Positions 12,901-24,923 of a DNA stretch of 64,000 bases are shown in pieces. Origin of the DNA: Yamagishiella unicocca. Lineage: Eukaryota; Chlorophyta; Chlorophyceae; Chlamydomonadales; Volvocaceae. Position numbers and translations under genes: made by a program. The stretch lies in the NCBI GenBank assembly GCA_003116995.1, contig BDSL01000001.1, positions 62,001 to 126,000 on the forward strand, read 5' to 3'. Each line of letters opens with the position of its first letter. Position 1 is the first letter of the stretch. The notes beneath the pieces are model-generated. The model saw only the letters and a list, made by a program, of their open reading frames with translations. It had not been told where the DNA came from and ran no database searches.

Positions 12901-15585
12901 CCTGCGTCAGCCTGGGGCTGGGCAGCAGCTGGCAGGCGGCCGCTGCTGTTCCGCGCCCACGAACCTGATCGCCGACCAGCTGCGAAGCTGCTCTGAGAGC
13001 TGCCCGCCACGCGGCCCTCCCCGGCTCCCGTCGGAGCGCCGCGTCCCGAGGTCGACGGACCGGTGCTACCGTCGCCGCCATCGCCAGAGCCGCCGGCGCC
13101 GACCGTCGAGAAGCTGCCCGCGCCGCCGTCGTCATTGCCGCCGGGTCTGTGTCGCGCTGCTGAGTACAGCGAGGACAGGTTCTGACAGGCGAGGGTGAGG
13201 TCTAGGTTGAAGGGGTGCAGGTACCGGGCCGCCATGTCCAGGAAGTCCGCGCCGACCGGGGCACGGCTTGCGGTACCCGCCGTGCCTGGCTTGCTGATGT
13301 CGCCGCCCCTGCTGCCCGGGCGAGTGTCGGGGCGGTTGCTCGACGATGCTGTGGATACTCGGTCGCCCCGCGAACTCTGGCGCGGGGCAGCGGGGAGCAG
13401 GCGGGGGCGATCAGGGCGCAGATAAAGGTGGTTGCGTCTGTTTTTCCTCTGACAGTCGGTTGGTCGTGGCCAAAACCGTGTCCATGATGCCATGCGGCAG
13501 GGCGCCAGGGCTCGTCAACGTTTGGTGGGTGCCATCTCATCGGGACCGACTAGGTCAGGTTTCAGGAGCCTATGCGGTGGTGCTGGTGACGTAGAGTGCA
13601 CGTGTTGGTGAGGACATGGAGGACGGGTGCTGAAAAGGCCGACAGTGCATGTAGGAAACGCCCTTGTCAGATACGGCCCACATGCAACCACCCGCGTATT
13701 TTGCGAGGCATCCCTTATCATCCGCAATCGAGCGCCACGGCAGCACCCTCCCCGGCCAGCCAGCACACTGGGTGCGACCGCGTGCATTAGCCCTAAAGTC
13801 AACTCGCGAGTCGCCGGAACCAACACGACACCCCACTTCGCGCCGATGTCCTCCCAGAGGCTGGCCACGACTACTCGGGACGCCCCGCACCGCCGCAGCG
13901 GAGGCGCATCCCCTCACCTCGCCGTCCGACGCCCCATCGGACCCCAGGACGCTGTTGCCGATGCCCAGCTGCAGCACTGCGGCGGGGTTGATGACGACCG
14001 GCGCCCGGAATTGGTGCGTCACTGGCGGCACGCTGATGTGGATCTCGTCCTCAACATGGCCTTTCGCCTGCGGCATGAGAGCGTGTGGAGGCGGGAGGGA
14101 TCGGCGGCCATGGCGATGCTGTAGGGACCACGACTATAGCGCTATAGAGATCACCGCGTGTAAAGCAGAGCTGGCACGTACTGGTCAGGGACGCTGGGAA
14201 CAGTGATAAGGGAGCGATTACTGCAACGAGAGGCCACACATTTTTATGGTGCCATGAAGTGCTTAGGAAAGATGAGCGAAGTGGGGTCACAGATGCAGCT
14301 CGTCACGTTCACAGACCGTGGGAAGCGAAGCCACCGAGCTGTATACTCCCGTGGGAGCGAGGCCACATGCGTGGTGCGCTGCCAAGCCGGTCGTTAACCC
14401 GGTCCCAGGTCGTACCCTGAGGGTTGTCTTGATGTGGGCCTCCGTCAGCGGCACATTGCGGCCGACTAGATCCATGGTGGCCCGGCTGGGCTTCACACCC
14501 ACGGACTCCAGGTAGCGGGTGGCGAACTCGCGGGAGACGAGCTGCAGCGGGCGCGTGGCGTTGGAAGGGCGAGGGAGGGAGGGAGGGGGCGGCGGTCGGG
14601 CCCGGCGCAAGTGGCGGCTCCAACTAGCGCTGTCGCATGGCGGTGCGGCGCCATGGGCAACAGAGCGAAACGCCCAGGTTTGTCACTTACCAACGTTGCA
14701 CCTATGAGCTCAGGAGGCCTAGCATGCCGACAGCCGGCAGTGTTGGGCCCTACAGCAGTTTCTAGAGACCACCAGCGGCGGCGGGCCCTGGATGAAGCCG
14801 ATGCGGAGCTGGAACCATGTGCCCGTAGCTGCCTACGTGCTGAGCTCCCACCCCCGCCAGGCAAGGCGCTCCGACCCGGAATGCCAAGACGTCCCCAGCT
14901 GCTCCAAGAACCCCATGCCGTCCAGCACCATGTTGCAGGGCACTGCCACTGAAACCCCTTTGCTGGGCCAAGGTGTTGGACCTAACGCTGCTTCATTGGC
15001 GACATGCGATCCGTTGATGTCAAACCGATAAGGCTCCCGTCACCAGGAACAGGACCAGTAAAACCCCTTACCGTCCACAGGACGTGCCCCAAACCCCAGT
15101 CTGAGCGTGAACCATGCATCCGTTTGACCAGTGGCAAGGGCCCACGAGCGGCCCCGCGATGCATCCCCGCCCTTGAGTGCGCTTACTTGGAATGCCGATT
15201 CTGCATATCGCCCACTGCATTGCATCCCATGTACGTTGCCCTTCCCATACACTCCTTCAGTCCTTTTATGCGCCCACAGCCTCCGGGTAGTGTCAGTTGC
15301 CGATGGAAACACGAAGAAAGGGCATACCCTACCCTGCTCAAAACTTCCCTAGTTTCGATTGCCACCCAGCCGAACTTGCCCTCCCCTTAACCCGGCCCTG
15401 CCCCCACCTCTGCTGCCTACCTGCACGCTCGGTTTAAATATCTCCGCCTCCTCCAAAGGTCGCAGCTGCAGCTTGAAGACGACGGGCTGTTCTGTGGACT
15501 GAGAGCTCGGGGCATCATCAATGCGCGGGGTCGCAATGGGTCTAAGCAATTTACCACGCCGGGTGCTCTCGCCCGACAGTGGCAT
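9969..15585 (-). CDS. Unidentified multi-exon gene
   Basis: I do not recognise this protein. Minus-strand exons with good splice sites and matching phases are 15585-15421 (starts with ATG), 14541-14416, 14067-13918, 13376-12798, 12367-12162 and 11896 to about 10703. Two further coding-like exons follow at 10502-10413 and 10312-10190, and a possible last exon at 10124-9969. The junction after 10703 is unresolved. The N-terminal part includes EEAEIFKPSVQ, SREFATRYLESVGVKPSR, HISVPPVTHQFRAPVVINP and LELGQPLL-like stretches. A Ser/Gly-rich linker sits in exon 4 and a Gln/His/Ser-rich linker (HQSHQQHQSHPQHQQQ) in exon 6. After these comes a hydrophobic stretch MFFTLPILLLSTRLCVHML and a helical, charged tail (LTTEQRAALFQLGLQWMQ). 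It lies head-to-head with LC8, 329 bp apart. Confidence 0.6.
12485..12547. repeat. Two-copy direct repeat, intron of unknown gene
   Basis: A 29 bp unit starting GCTCCAGGGAGGGC occurs at 12485-12513 and 12519-12547 with two mismatches. It lies in the intron between the exons ending at 12798 and beginning at 12367. Confidence 0.85.
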
Positions 15586-16190
<605 letters not shown>

Positions 16191-16536
16191 GCTGTTCAGA
16201 CTTTCTGGCGCGCGGCCTGGGAATTCGTGCTAGCGCCTGGGGGCTTCGAGTGGGTGCGTGCAATGGAGCATTTCCTGTACAGTGTGTATTCTAGGCAAGG
16301 GTAATACATAGGTGGCATGGTGGCTGTGGTCGCGGTTCGGGCGAAGTTCGATCGCCTTGGTATACGTGGGGGCGGCCTTCTAGATGGTTGCACGGGCAGA
16401 CTAGCAACCTGGAGACTTTGACGCTGCAATGCTGGGATGGCTAAGATGATGACTATGTGCAGCCAGACGCGTTATGGGCGCCTGCATGGGACAGGCCTGA
16501 CCTTCGACCTGGATTTTCCAACAATTGTAGCGAGTT

Positions 16537-16541
16537 TGTAA
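16537..16541 (+). terminator. TGTAA polyadenylation signal, LC8
   Basis: TGTAA, the usual volvocine polyadenylation motif, lies about 350 bases after the LC8 stop codon and is the first good copy downstream. Confidence 0.5.
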
Positions 16542-16973
16542 CGTAAGATTGTTGATCACCTGGCTCGTCTGTTTAGGAGTCTTGTACTTCGCTCTGCATT
16601 GGAAGCCAAGACTTATGCCGCGGGGCCTTGACATTCTTACCTCAGTGCAACAAAGTCTGGCACATTCAGGATGTGCGTAGTGTTTCAGACCACGAGGGCT
16701 TTGGTAGACTACGCCGCGAAGGCAACCTTCTAGGCACGTGGAGAGTCGCGCCACCAACGCTTCGGCTTGCGCAGCTGCTGTAATCATGTTACCGCCTAAC
16801 ATGGGTCCTTCAAACAAATTGCGAATCTTTACAGCAGCCCCTCTCGCAGCATCTTGCTAAGTGAGGGGGGAAGCAGGGGGCCGGGTTGGAAGCAAGCGTG
16901 GCTGCCAGTCATCACAACCGCAACCAGATCTACTGTAGCAACATGATATACACGACAGCTAGATTACAAAGGC

Positions 16974-16978
16974 AGCCG
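16974..16978 (-). terminator. TGTAA polyadenylation signal, MCCB
   Basis: Minus-strand TGTAA about 510 bases after the carboxylase stop codon, in the position expected for volvocine 3' ends. Confidence 0.45.
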
Positions 16979-17490
16979 ATACCCTTGAGCTGCCACGGGG
17001 GAAAAGCAATTTGCAACCATCATGGCAGACCCTGCACGGAAATCCTCCGCAGCGGCCAAACATCCAGCCACAACTGCATCACGCTCCATCTGCCCCAAAA
17101 TCTACACCGAGAGCGCCGCAAGTAAATTACACGGCAGCCTGTAGCCCTGACGGTGCGTAGCTGCGTTCGTGCTCAGTACGACCCTGTAAGCCGTGATACG
17201 GCACAGGGGTCGATAGCACCTGCCTGCCTTAGGATATAAGTGCGCAGGTGCGCCGCCTATAGCGCTGTACGCAGCCCCATATGGACCGTTTGGCTCCTGC
17301 ATGGCGTACAATTAGGTCACGACTCGCGAACCCCTTAAATTACGTAATGTACATATGCTACACGTGCTACGGTAAACGTGCACCTGGTGTTCCTGTAGAA
17401 CCTCACACTCAGCGGCGTGTCATCAACATCTCCACACTCGATGGCGAATGAGGATGCCACCGACACTCGGAAGCCGCGGTGTTGTGCCCC

Positions 17491-20400
17491 TCAGAAGCGG
17501 AACGGCCCGAAGCGGCTGTCGGTGCTGATGCGCGGCAGGTTGCAGGTCGCTGCTGCCAGGCTGAGCCCCACCACGCGGCGGGTGTCCGCGGGGTCGATGC
17601 AGCCGTCGTCCCAAAGCCGGGCGCCCGCGAACTCGGGCCTGGCCTGCTCGTCGTACAGCGCCGTCATGGAGGCACGGAAGCGCTCCTCGTCCTCCTCGGG
17701 CCACTGCTTGCCCTTGCGGCGGTGCTTCTCGGACTCAACCTGGCGCGGCGGGGTGCGAGTTGAAGGGCAGCGGCGGCGGGCAGGATGAAGCCGGAGCGTG
17801 TGCATGGGCGGCAACATGGGCGGGAATGCTCGGGGTGCAGCTCGCTGGGTTGCATGGGCGCAGGTGGGGATGCCGGGCTTGAGGTGGCAGAGGTAGAAGC
17901 GATAAGCTGAGCAGCTGGATCCCTCCAGGTATGGTGCAACCCAAGTGTCAGGCGGCGGCGAAGTGCGTGTTCTTCTGTTAGGCGCCACACGCTGATGGCT
18001 CCAGTTCTGGGCACAGGTCCTGCTAACGAACCGGCCAGCTGACAGTCCCATGCGTCACTGTACCCCCCCAGCGCCATCTGTCCTACCCACGTCGCGGAAC
18101 TGGGTCCTTATGCCCACCCCCCTGCTGCCGCGTGCGCCCGCACCTGCGCCAGCACCCCGGCTGCCTGCTCGCCGCCCATCACACCAATCCTGGCGTTCGG
18201 CCACATGTACATGAAGTGCGGACTGTAGGCCTGCAGCGCGCGGAGGTAGGCGGGGCGCATCCGGTGGTCAGCAGCCATAGGGATGCAGACTGCCACGTGT
18301 CCGCGGCTCGGAGCTTGAGGCCGCCCCGGGCCCGCGAAGGAGAGCTAAGCGCGAGCGCCCAACCCGAGCCACTTACCCGGCCGCACATGCCGTAGTTCCC
18401 GGCTCCGAAACTGCCGCCAACCACCACCGTCACCTTGGGGACCTGCGTAACGCCAGCCAGCGCCCAAGGAGGAAGGGGCAGCCGGCTGCGTCGAGATGGA
18501 GACCGGACAGGCCCCGCAACAGATGCGGCCGCGCACCTTACCACCACCATCACCACCACCGTAAACCGCTCCTGCCACGACATCCGCCCTGCCCTCTCCG
18601 CCCTGCCCCCGCCCTGCCCTCTCCGCCCTGCCCACCCCCCTGCGCGCACCTCCGCATTGGCCACCGCCCGGACCATCTTGGCTCCATCCTTGGCGATACC
18701 CCCCGCCTCAGCCTGGCGACCCACCATGAAGCCGGTGATGTTCTGGAGGGGGGAAGGTGGCGAGGTCAGCCGGGGTTGGGGATGGGGCCGCGGGAGAGGT
18801 GGCGTGGGGTTGAGAGGGGCTGCAGCGGCGGGGGAGGTGGCGTGGGGTGGAGAGGGGATGCAGAAGCGGTAAGCCTAACAAACCCAAAACCCAAATACAG
18901 CTGCATTGCGCCTTGCGAGCATGCGGGGTAATCCAGCCCGCCCCCGTCAGTCCGCGCCCCTCCCAGTCCCACCTGCAGGAACAGCAGCGCCACTCCCCTC
19001 TGCGCGCACAGCTGCACGAAGTGGGCGCCCTTCTGCGCCGCGGAGCTGAACAGCACTCCGTTGTTGGCCACCACCCCCACCGGCTGGCCGTAGATGGTGC
19101 CGAAGCCTACGGTCGTCGGCAGTGGGGGACCACGGGGCGGCAGCAGGTCGGCAGGCAGCCCCATCCTCGCCCAGGACCCCGCGAAGGGTCCGCGGTGTCG
19201 CCCCGCACCACCTCATCCCACCACTGCACCGCACTTGGGAGTGCCAATCAAATGACAAACTCCCGCCAAGGCCTCCGTAACCCCCAAAACGCAACACCGC
19301 GGCAGCCCTCCCGCCCCCGGCCCCCCGCTCCGTGCCTCACCCGTGACCAGCGTGGGGCCGAAGTTGGCCTTGAACTCGTCTAGCCGGCTGCCGTCCAGCA
19401 GCCGCGACAGCACGGAGCGCACGTCGAAGGAGCGGCGCGGGTCTGCCGGCACCACCGCACGGAGCTCCTCGGAGGGGTACAGCGGCTCCTGCCATTGCGG
19501 CTGCGCGGTGGTTCCGGAGCCGCTGCCGGTTGCGGCCGCTGCCGGCGGCGGCAGGCTGGCCACCATGTCCCTGGCTATGGCCAGGGCGTGGGGCTCGTCC
19601 TGTGCATAGTGGTCGGTGACTCCTGGGACGAGGAGGAGTCGGAGAGAAGGAGGGGGGAAGCGACGTCACCCCCCGGCCTTCACACCAACCACCAATAACC
19701 CACCGCCAAGGGGACGCCAGTCCCTTTGGTCTCCCTCATACTGGTACCTGCTGCAGCTACCCCTGGGCCCCGGTTGCGCCGTGGCATGCTTCGTCCCCAC
19801 ACCCCAGCCTGCCCCCAGAATTAGGTGCCCGACGACCATCCTGTCCTGTTCGCGTCAACGGCTTTTACGCCGCCCCCAGGCACCCCACCGCCCCCGCAGA
19901 TCCCCCACCCCACCCGACGTGCTGCAGTGCAGATCCGCCCCGCCCAGGTCCTCCGCCGTGACGTCCTCCCCCGTGGCCGCCCGGACCAGGGGCGGCCCCG
20001 CCAGGAAGATGGTGCCGTTGCCGCGAACGATGACGCACTCGTCGGCCATGGCGGGGACGTAAGCGCCGCCTGCAGTGCAGGAGCCCAGGACCACTGCCAG
20101 CTGCAGAGGGAGGCGGGGGCGGGTTGGACGGGGGCGGAAGGGGGACAAGGGGTCCAGGGTCTTGGGGATCTTAATGACCCAGCCGAGCGGCTCCCGACAA
20201 CGTCCCTTCCCGCAACACCTTCACCCCCTTGCAATCCGGCTCATTACATACACGGCTCGTGGCGCCCCCTCCTCCCTGCCACCTGCCCAACCCAATGTAC
20301 ACCCCCGCATCGCCTGAGTGAGCCCTCCACCTCCCCTCGGCACCCTCCCTGACCTTGGTACACCCACCCACCCAGCCACATACCCAGCCACCCACCCTCC

Positions 20401-21660
20401 CTTCCCTGGCCTCCTGGCAACCCACCTGCGCAATGCCCGCCGCCGACATGCGCGCCTGGTTGTAGAATATTCGTCCGAAGTGGTCCCTGTCCGGGAACAC
20501 CTCCGCCTGCCGGGGTAGGTTGGCGCCCCCGGAGTCCACCAGGTACAGGCAGGGCAGGCGGCACTGGGCGGCCACCTCCTGAAGCCGCAGGTGCTTCTGC
20601 GGGCAGGGCAGGAGAGAGCGGCAAGAGGAGGAGGACCGGGGCGGGAGCGGAGTGAGTCGGGGCGGCGCCTGAAGATCGCCGCACAGGACGTCGGTTTGCC
20701 AATGGCCGCCTCCCTCCCTCCCTCCTCCATGTCAACGTCTGTTGTAAACGGTTTTTTCTCGCATCCACGGGTCTTCCTCAAAACCCTCCCTCCATGGAGC
20801 CAATGGCCGCCTCCCTCCCTCCCTTCCTCCCTCCCTCCCTGGAGCAGCAGCCATGTACACCACCAACAGTGCTCGAGGGTGGTGGTGTGCGGAGCAGACC
20901 CGCACTCGCCTTGACGGTTATCGGGTAGTACGTGCCGCCCTTGACCGTTGCGTCGTTGGCAACTATCGCCACCAGCCGGCCGTGCACCTTTCCAATGCCC
21001 GTCACGATGCCGCCGCAGGGCACGTCGTCGTGGCCTGCAGGGCGCCGGACAGAGCGGCAGGGCGACAGCACGGTACGGCACGTACGACACGTTTTGCGGG
21101 TTGCGGAATGGGGTAGGCGGGGGGCATGGGCTGGTGGGAGGGGGCATGGGCTAGTGGAACGGCGCTTGGGCTAGTGGGGGGGGGGGGGCACATGGGGCCT
21201 TGCGCTGGAACCCACCGTACAGTCCGCGCCCGGCCAGCGGCGACAGCTCCAGGAAGGGTGAGCCCTCGTCCAGCAACATGTCGATCCGCTCGCGGGGGAG
21301 CATCTTGCCCCGAGACCGGTGGCGGTGTACGGCGTGTGTGCCGCCCGCCGCGCGGACGGTCTCGTGGATGCCGTCCAGCTGCTGCAGCAGGGCCCGCATG
21401 GCCTCGCGGTTGGCTGCCGCGTCCTTGTCAAGTGCCGGGGAGAGGACGTTGCTGGCTGAGGTGGAGGCGAAGCGAACGACGAGGCGATGCAGGAGCAGCG
21501 GGGGCACGCTGGGGGCCGGCACGGCCTCCGCGCAAGGTGCTCCAGTCAGGGGCAGCCCCGCGGCAGGCAAGCCGCAGGCAGCTGCGGATGTGGGTGCAGT
21601 AGTGCCCTGCAAGAGCGAAGTGAGGCCGGCCGCGGCCCTCCGGCAGACGAGCCGCGACAT
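17491..21660 (-). CDS. MCCB: Methylcrotonyl-CoA carboxylase beta subunit, mitochondrial
   Basis: Carboxyltransferase subunit of 3-methylcrotonyl-CoA carboxylase (leucine breakdown in mitochondria); it partners a biotin-carrying alpha subunit not in this window. Ten minus-strand exons: 21660-21216, 21034-20910, 20596-20426, 20100-19914, 19622-19341, 19106-18973, 18742-18650, 18442-18377, 18230-18144, 17739-17491. All phases agree and give 612 aa. The N-terminus is Arg/Ala/Ser-rich, like a mitochondrial presequence. Family motifs in order: [105 protein letters not shown] and [13 protein letters not shown] near the end. Intron 2 needs a GC donor; all others are GT-AG. Divergent from the SDR gene. 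Confidence 0.96.
18584..18633. repeat. Perfect 25 bp tandem duplication, MCCB intron 7
   Basis: A C-rich 25 bp unit (CCGCCCTGCCCTCTCCGCC...) at 18584-18608 is directly repeated at 18609-18633 in the intron between the exons 18742-18650 and 18442-18377. Confidence 0.9.
20699..20824. repeat. Two-copy direct repeat, MCCB intron 2
   Basis: The 25 bp sequence CCAATGGCCGCCTCCCTCCC plus CTCCC-type tail occurs at 20699-20723 and 20800-20824, within the GC-AG intron. Confidence 0.85.
20908..20909 (-). other. Non-canonical GC splice donor of MCCB intron 2
   Basis: The exon ends ...GTCAAG and the intron begins GCGAGT (minus strand). Using the nearby GT instead would break the reading frame, while GC joins TVK to KHLRLQEV exactly as in the family. 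Confidence 0.85.
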
Positions 21661-22153
21661 TCTGTGCTAAGTTGGCGGGAGAGTCAGGTAGTAGGGATTT
21701 CGCGTTACCAGCCCTGCTATAAATGCGGCACAGTAAGCAATTGTCGTGATTGCTCAAAGGCTACATGGGAGGAGGGGCGTGTGGCTGTCCCGACAACTTC
21801 CTTGCGTGGCACCTAGTCGGAGAGATAGGCTTACAGCGTCTTCAAGCCCCCTCTGCACTTTCAACTAATATGCAAATTAGTGACAGCAGCAATGTTATTC
21901 CGTGAAGGACTGCACAGGAAGCGGAGGTGGTTGGGCGACTGATTGGCATGTAACGCACACTTTCCCATGTATGACCCATTGCACACATTGGCGTTGACAA
22001 TCTTGTAGGTATTCTTCTCATAAACCTGGAGTTTAAGTAGGTGCGCTGCCTGGCAACTTCATACAAGAACTGACCACGCAACATACATCGGTCGGCGTTC
22101 CACACGTACAGCGCTTACAAGCGCGCAGCTTTCTGCATTACCACAGCAGGATA
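21661..22153. promoter_or_regulatory. Divergent promoter region, MCCB and SDR
   Basis: 493 bp between the two outward-facing start codons. It must contain both promoters and 5' leaders; no clear TATA box or other site was recognised. Confidence 0.5.
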
Positions 22154-24923
22154 ATGCAGTCAATGTCTGCGCCCAGCTGGGCCTGCGCCCCAGCTCGCAG
22201 CTTCGCATTGCGCTCACGCCGCGCCCTCGTCGTCGTGCCCAAGGCCGCACAGGGCCGCGCGCTGGTAAGGATCCAGCAACAACATATTTTGACTTCCACC
22301 TGCCGCGTTCAACATTGTGCCGGTTGTGCCGTGTTTGTGGTTGCCATCAATTACGCCTGCGGCTCTGGGGCGGTTGGCGCAGGCCGAGGGCGACCTCGTC
22401 CTGGTTGCAGGCGCTACTGGTGGTGTGGGTCAGCTGGTGACGGCGAAGCTGTTGGAGGTATGTTGCGCGGTAATCAAGTTGTGGTTGTGGGGTGGGCAGC
22501 GAGCGCGCCTCGCCCTCTCGAGACACCTCACCATGCAGACGCGCCCAAATCCTGCTCTCCTCCCCCGCCGTTGCAGCCCGTTTGCTGTGGCGTCATGTAG
22601 ATACTGGTGTCGTTGGATCTTCCCTGAACACCAGTACACAGCTTGAGTGCCCACAACCCCGCACTCGCCGCCCCCCGAGCGGAAAGGAAACGTCTTGCCG
22701 AAGGGGGCGGTGCCCTGTCCTGCAAGCCTTACGTTGTCCGCGTATCATCTAATCTCCACTTTGCATGCCGTTGTACGGCACCTGCCCGCTCCGTCCTTGG
22801 GCAGAGGGGCTTTCGGGTCCGCGCGGTGGATCGAGCTCGCCCCAACCGGAGCAGTGCTGCTCAGCTCTTTCCTGGCAGCGACATTGAGGTGAGGCAGGGC
22901 CGCGGCTCCGGCAACGGTTGAGGGAGGCCCACGGATGCGCGCCCCATCAGCCCAGGTCTCACCCTTCGTCGCGCCTGATACATTTGGTAATCCCTCACCT
23001 GTCCGCAACAAACATGTCCAACATGTCCGCCACCACCCCTCGTCCCTCGTCCATCTTCGCTACTCCCCTACCCGCCCCCTGCCGCCACCACCTCACATCC
23101 CAGGTGTTCCCCGCCGACCTTCGCGATCGCTCCTCGATGGTGGGTTTAACCCAGGGCGTCGCGGCGGTGTGCTGCTGCACCGGCACCACCGCCTTCCCTT
23201 CGTCCAGGTGGGGAGGAACTGAGAGGGTGGGCTGATGCGGGAGCAAAGAGCGGAGGCAGGGGGGTTGAGATGCGCTGATAAGGCGTACCGGATAAGGCCG
23301 GAGGGGTGAGGGAAGCTCTCACTGCTGTCTTGAGCACAATATAGTGAATGGTCAGGGTGGGGCGCAGGGCTGACTAAGAGGAGGCTAAACTGGAAGGCAC
23401 ATACTTGGCATGTGCTGTGCTTATGTCGTAACAGAGTTTGGGATAGCCGTTAAATATACGGACTAGGTGGGAGCGAACTGCTGGAAGACGCTGGGACTGC
23501 TGGAAGATTGGGGATCGGTGCGATGTCTTACATACTTGCCAGAAGGACTTTGTGGTAGCCTTTCTTATATAGCATCTATGTGCGATCCTCCGCACGTCCC
23601 TCCATACATTCCGTGGGCAAACGCGCGGGGTGCCTCCTGCCTTAGGACCTCCCCCTACGGATCGTCGCTGTCAGCTGCCGACGCCGCTGCCCCCCCTCGC
23701 TGTCATGTCAGGTGGGAGGGCGAGAACGGGCCGCGCAACACCGACTGGGTGGCCACCAGCAACCTCATCGACTCCACTCCATCATCCGTAAAGCGCTTCG
23801 TGCTGGTCACCTCGGTGGGGGTGGAGCGCTTCCGGGAGCCGCCGTTCAGCATCCTCAACTTGTTCGGTGGGTCGCCGGGTGGTTGGGTGGCTGGCTGGGT
23901 GGAAGCCGCCGGACAGGTGGCGGGGAGGGAGAAGCGCAGAGAGCCTGTGGACAGCTGCACAGGGCCGACGACTACGGTTCGTGTGCGCAAGGCAATCGAC
24001 GTGGGTTCGCTTTGTGATGTCGAACGATTGGCGACTTTTATTCTCCGGTGCGAGGCTGGGATCCAGATGAGCGCAGTGTCTGGTGGGTAGCATCATCAGG
24101 CGGCCACGAGCCGCGAGCTGACAGGGCGAGACAGTCATACCCGTGCAGGAGACTGTCACGTGGCCCAATGGTAGAGTGGTGATGAAAGGGCGTCGGCACG
24201 CGGAAGGTGATACAGACGCAAACGGTCGTCGCAAAGCAAACCCAGCAACGCCCCCTCCCTCATCCTCCCACCGCAGGCGTGCTCAAGTACAAGCGCGACG
24301 CGGAGCTGCACCTGCAGTCCTCCGGCCTGCCGTACACCGTGATTCGCCCGGGGCGCCTGACGGACGGGCCGTACACGTCGTACGACTTGAACACCCTGCT
24401 GCAGGCCACCGCGGGCAACCGCCAGGACGTGCAGCTATCCGCGCGGGACGATCAGCGAGGGGAGGCCTCGCGCATCGCTGTGGCGGGTGAGCCCCGGGAG
24501 CAGGGGACAGGGAGCCGGGAGCCGAGGGGGGAAGGAAAGCGGGAGGGGAGGGGCGAGGGGGGGAGAATACAGGGCGCAGTGGACGCATCCAGCCTGGTCC
24601 GAATGGTCGCGCGGTAGGACCATGGCCACAAGACGGGCCGGCCCTGCTCCTCCAATCCGTCGGCTCTGGCATTCACGTCATGTATCCCTTGTCCGCCCCT
24701 CCACACATCGCCTCGGTTCGCCCCATAACGCTCGTTGCTGCTCCCCTGTGGCCCAACTGGACGGACCGCAGAGGCCGTGGTCCAGAGCCTGCTTCTGCCC
24801 TCCACTAGTAACCACTACTACAGCATCTGCAGCACCGAGGGCGAGGGACCGGGCAAGGACAGCCAGCGGTGGGACTCGCTGTTTGCGTCCTGCTACCCGG
24901 CCGAGGCGCCGGTACTTGTTTGA
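22154..24923 (+). CDS. Plastid NAD(P)-binding atypical SDR, NmrA-like
   Basis: 296 aa Rossmann-fold protein of the atypical short-chain dehydrogenase group related to plant plastid proteins of the TIC62/YCF39-like kind. Seven exons: 22154-22264, 22383-22457, 22805-22888, 23104-23207, 23712-23866, 24277-24486, 24772-24923; all phases fit. The first exon encodes 37 residues rich in Ala, Arg and Ser that look like a chloroplast transit peptide. The nucleotide loop is VAGATGGVGQLV, then RGFRVRAVDR and an FPADLRD acidic turn, then VKRFVLVTSVGVERF, LKYKRDAE (carrying the Tyr-x3-Lys-like element), and YTVIRPGRLTDGPY. The canonical Ser/Tyr/Lys catalytic set is not complete, so it may bind NAD(P) without classical dehydrogenase activity. 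Substrate unknown. Confidence 0.85.

Larger units (their letters stand above)
16191..17490. other. Intergenic, convergent 3' regions
   Basis: Holds the 3' ends of LC8 (plus) and of the carboxylase gene (minus). TGTAA motifs suited to polyadenylation are seen at 16537-16541 on the plus strand and, as TTACA, at 16974-16978 for the minus strand. No coding exon was recognised. Confidence 0.6.

Noticed and set aside
13750..13862. Possible extra exon (SLWEDIGAKWGVVLV) in the unidentified gene
   Set aside because: No acceptor fits the phase left by the previous exon; the exons at 13918 and 13376 join directly in phase 0 without it.
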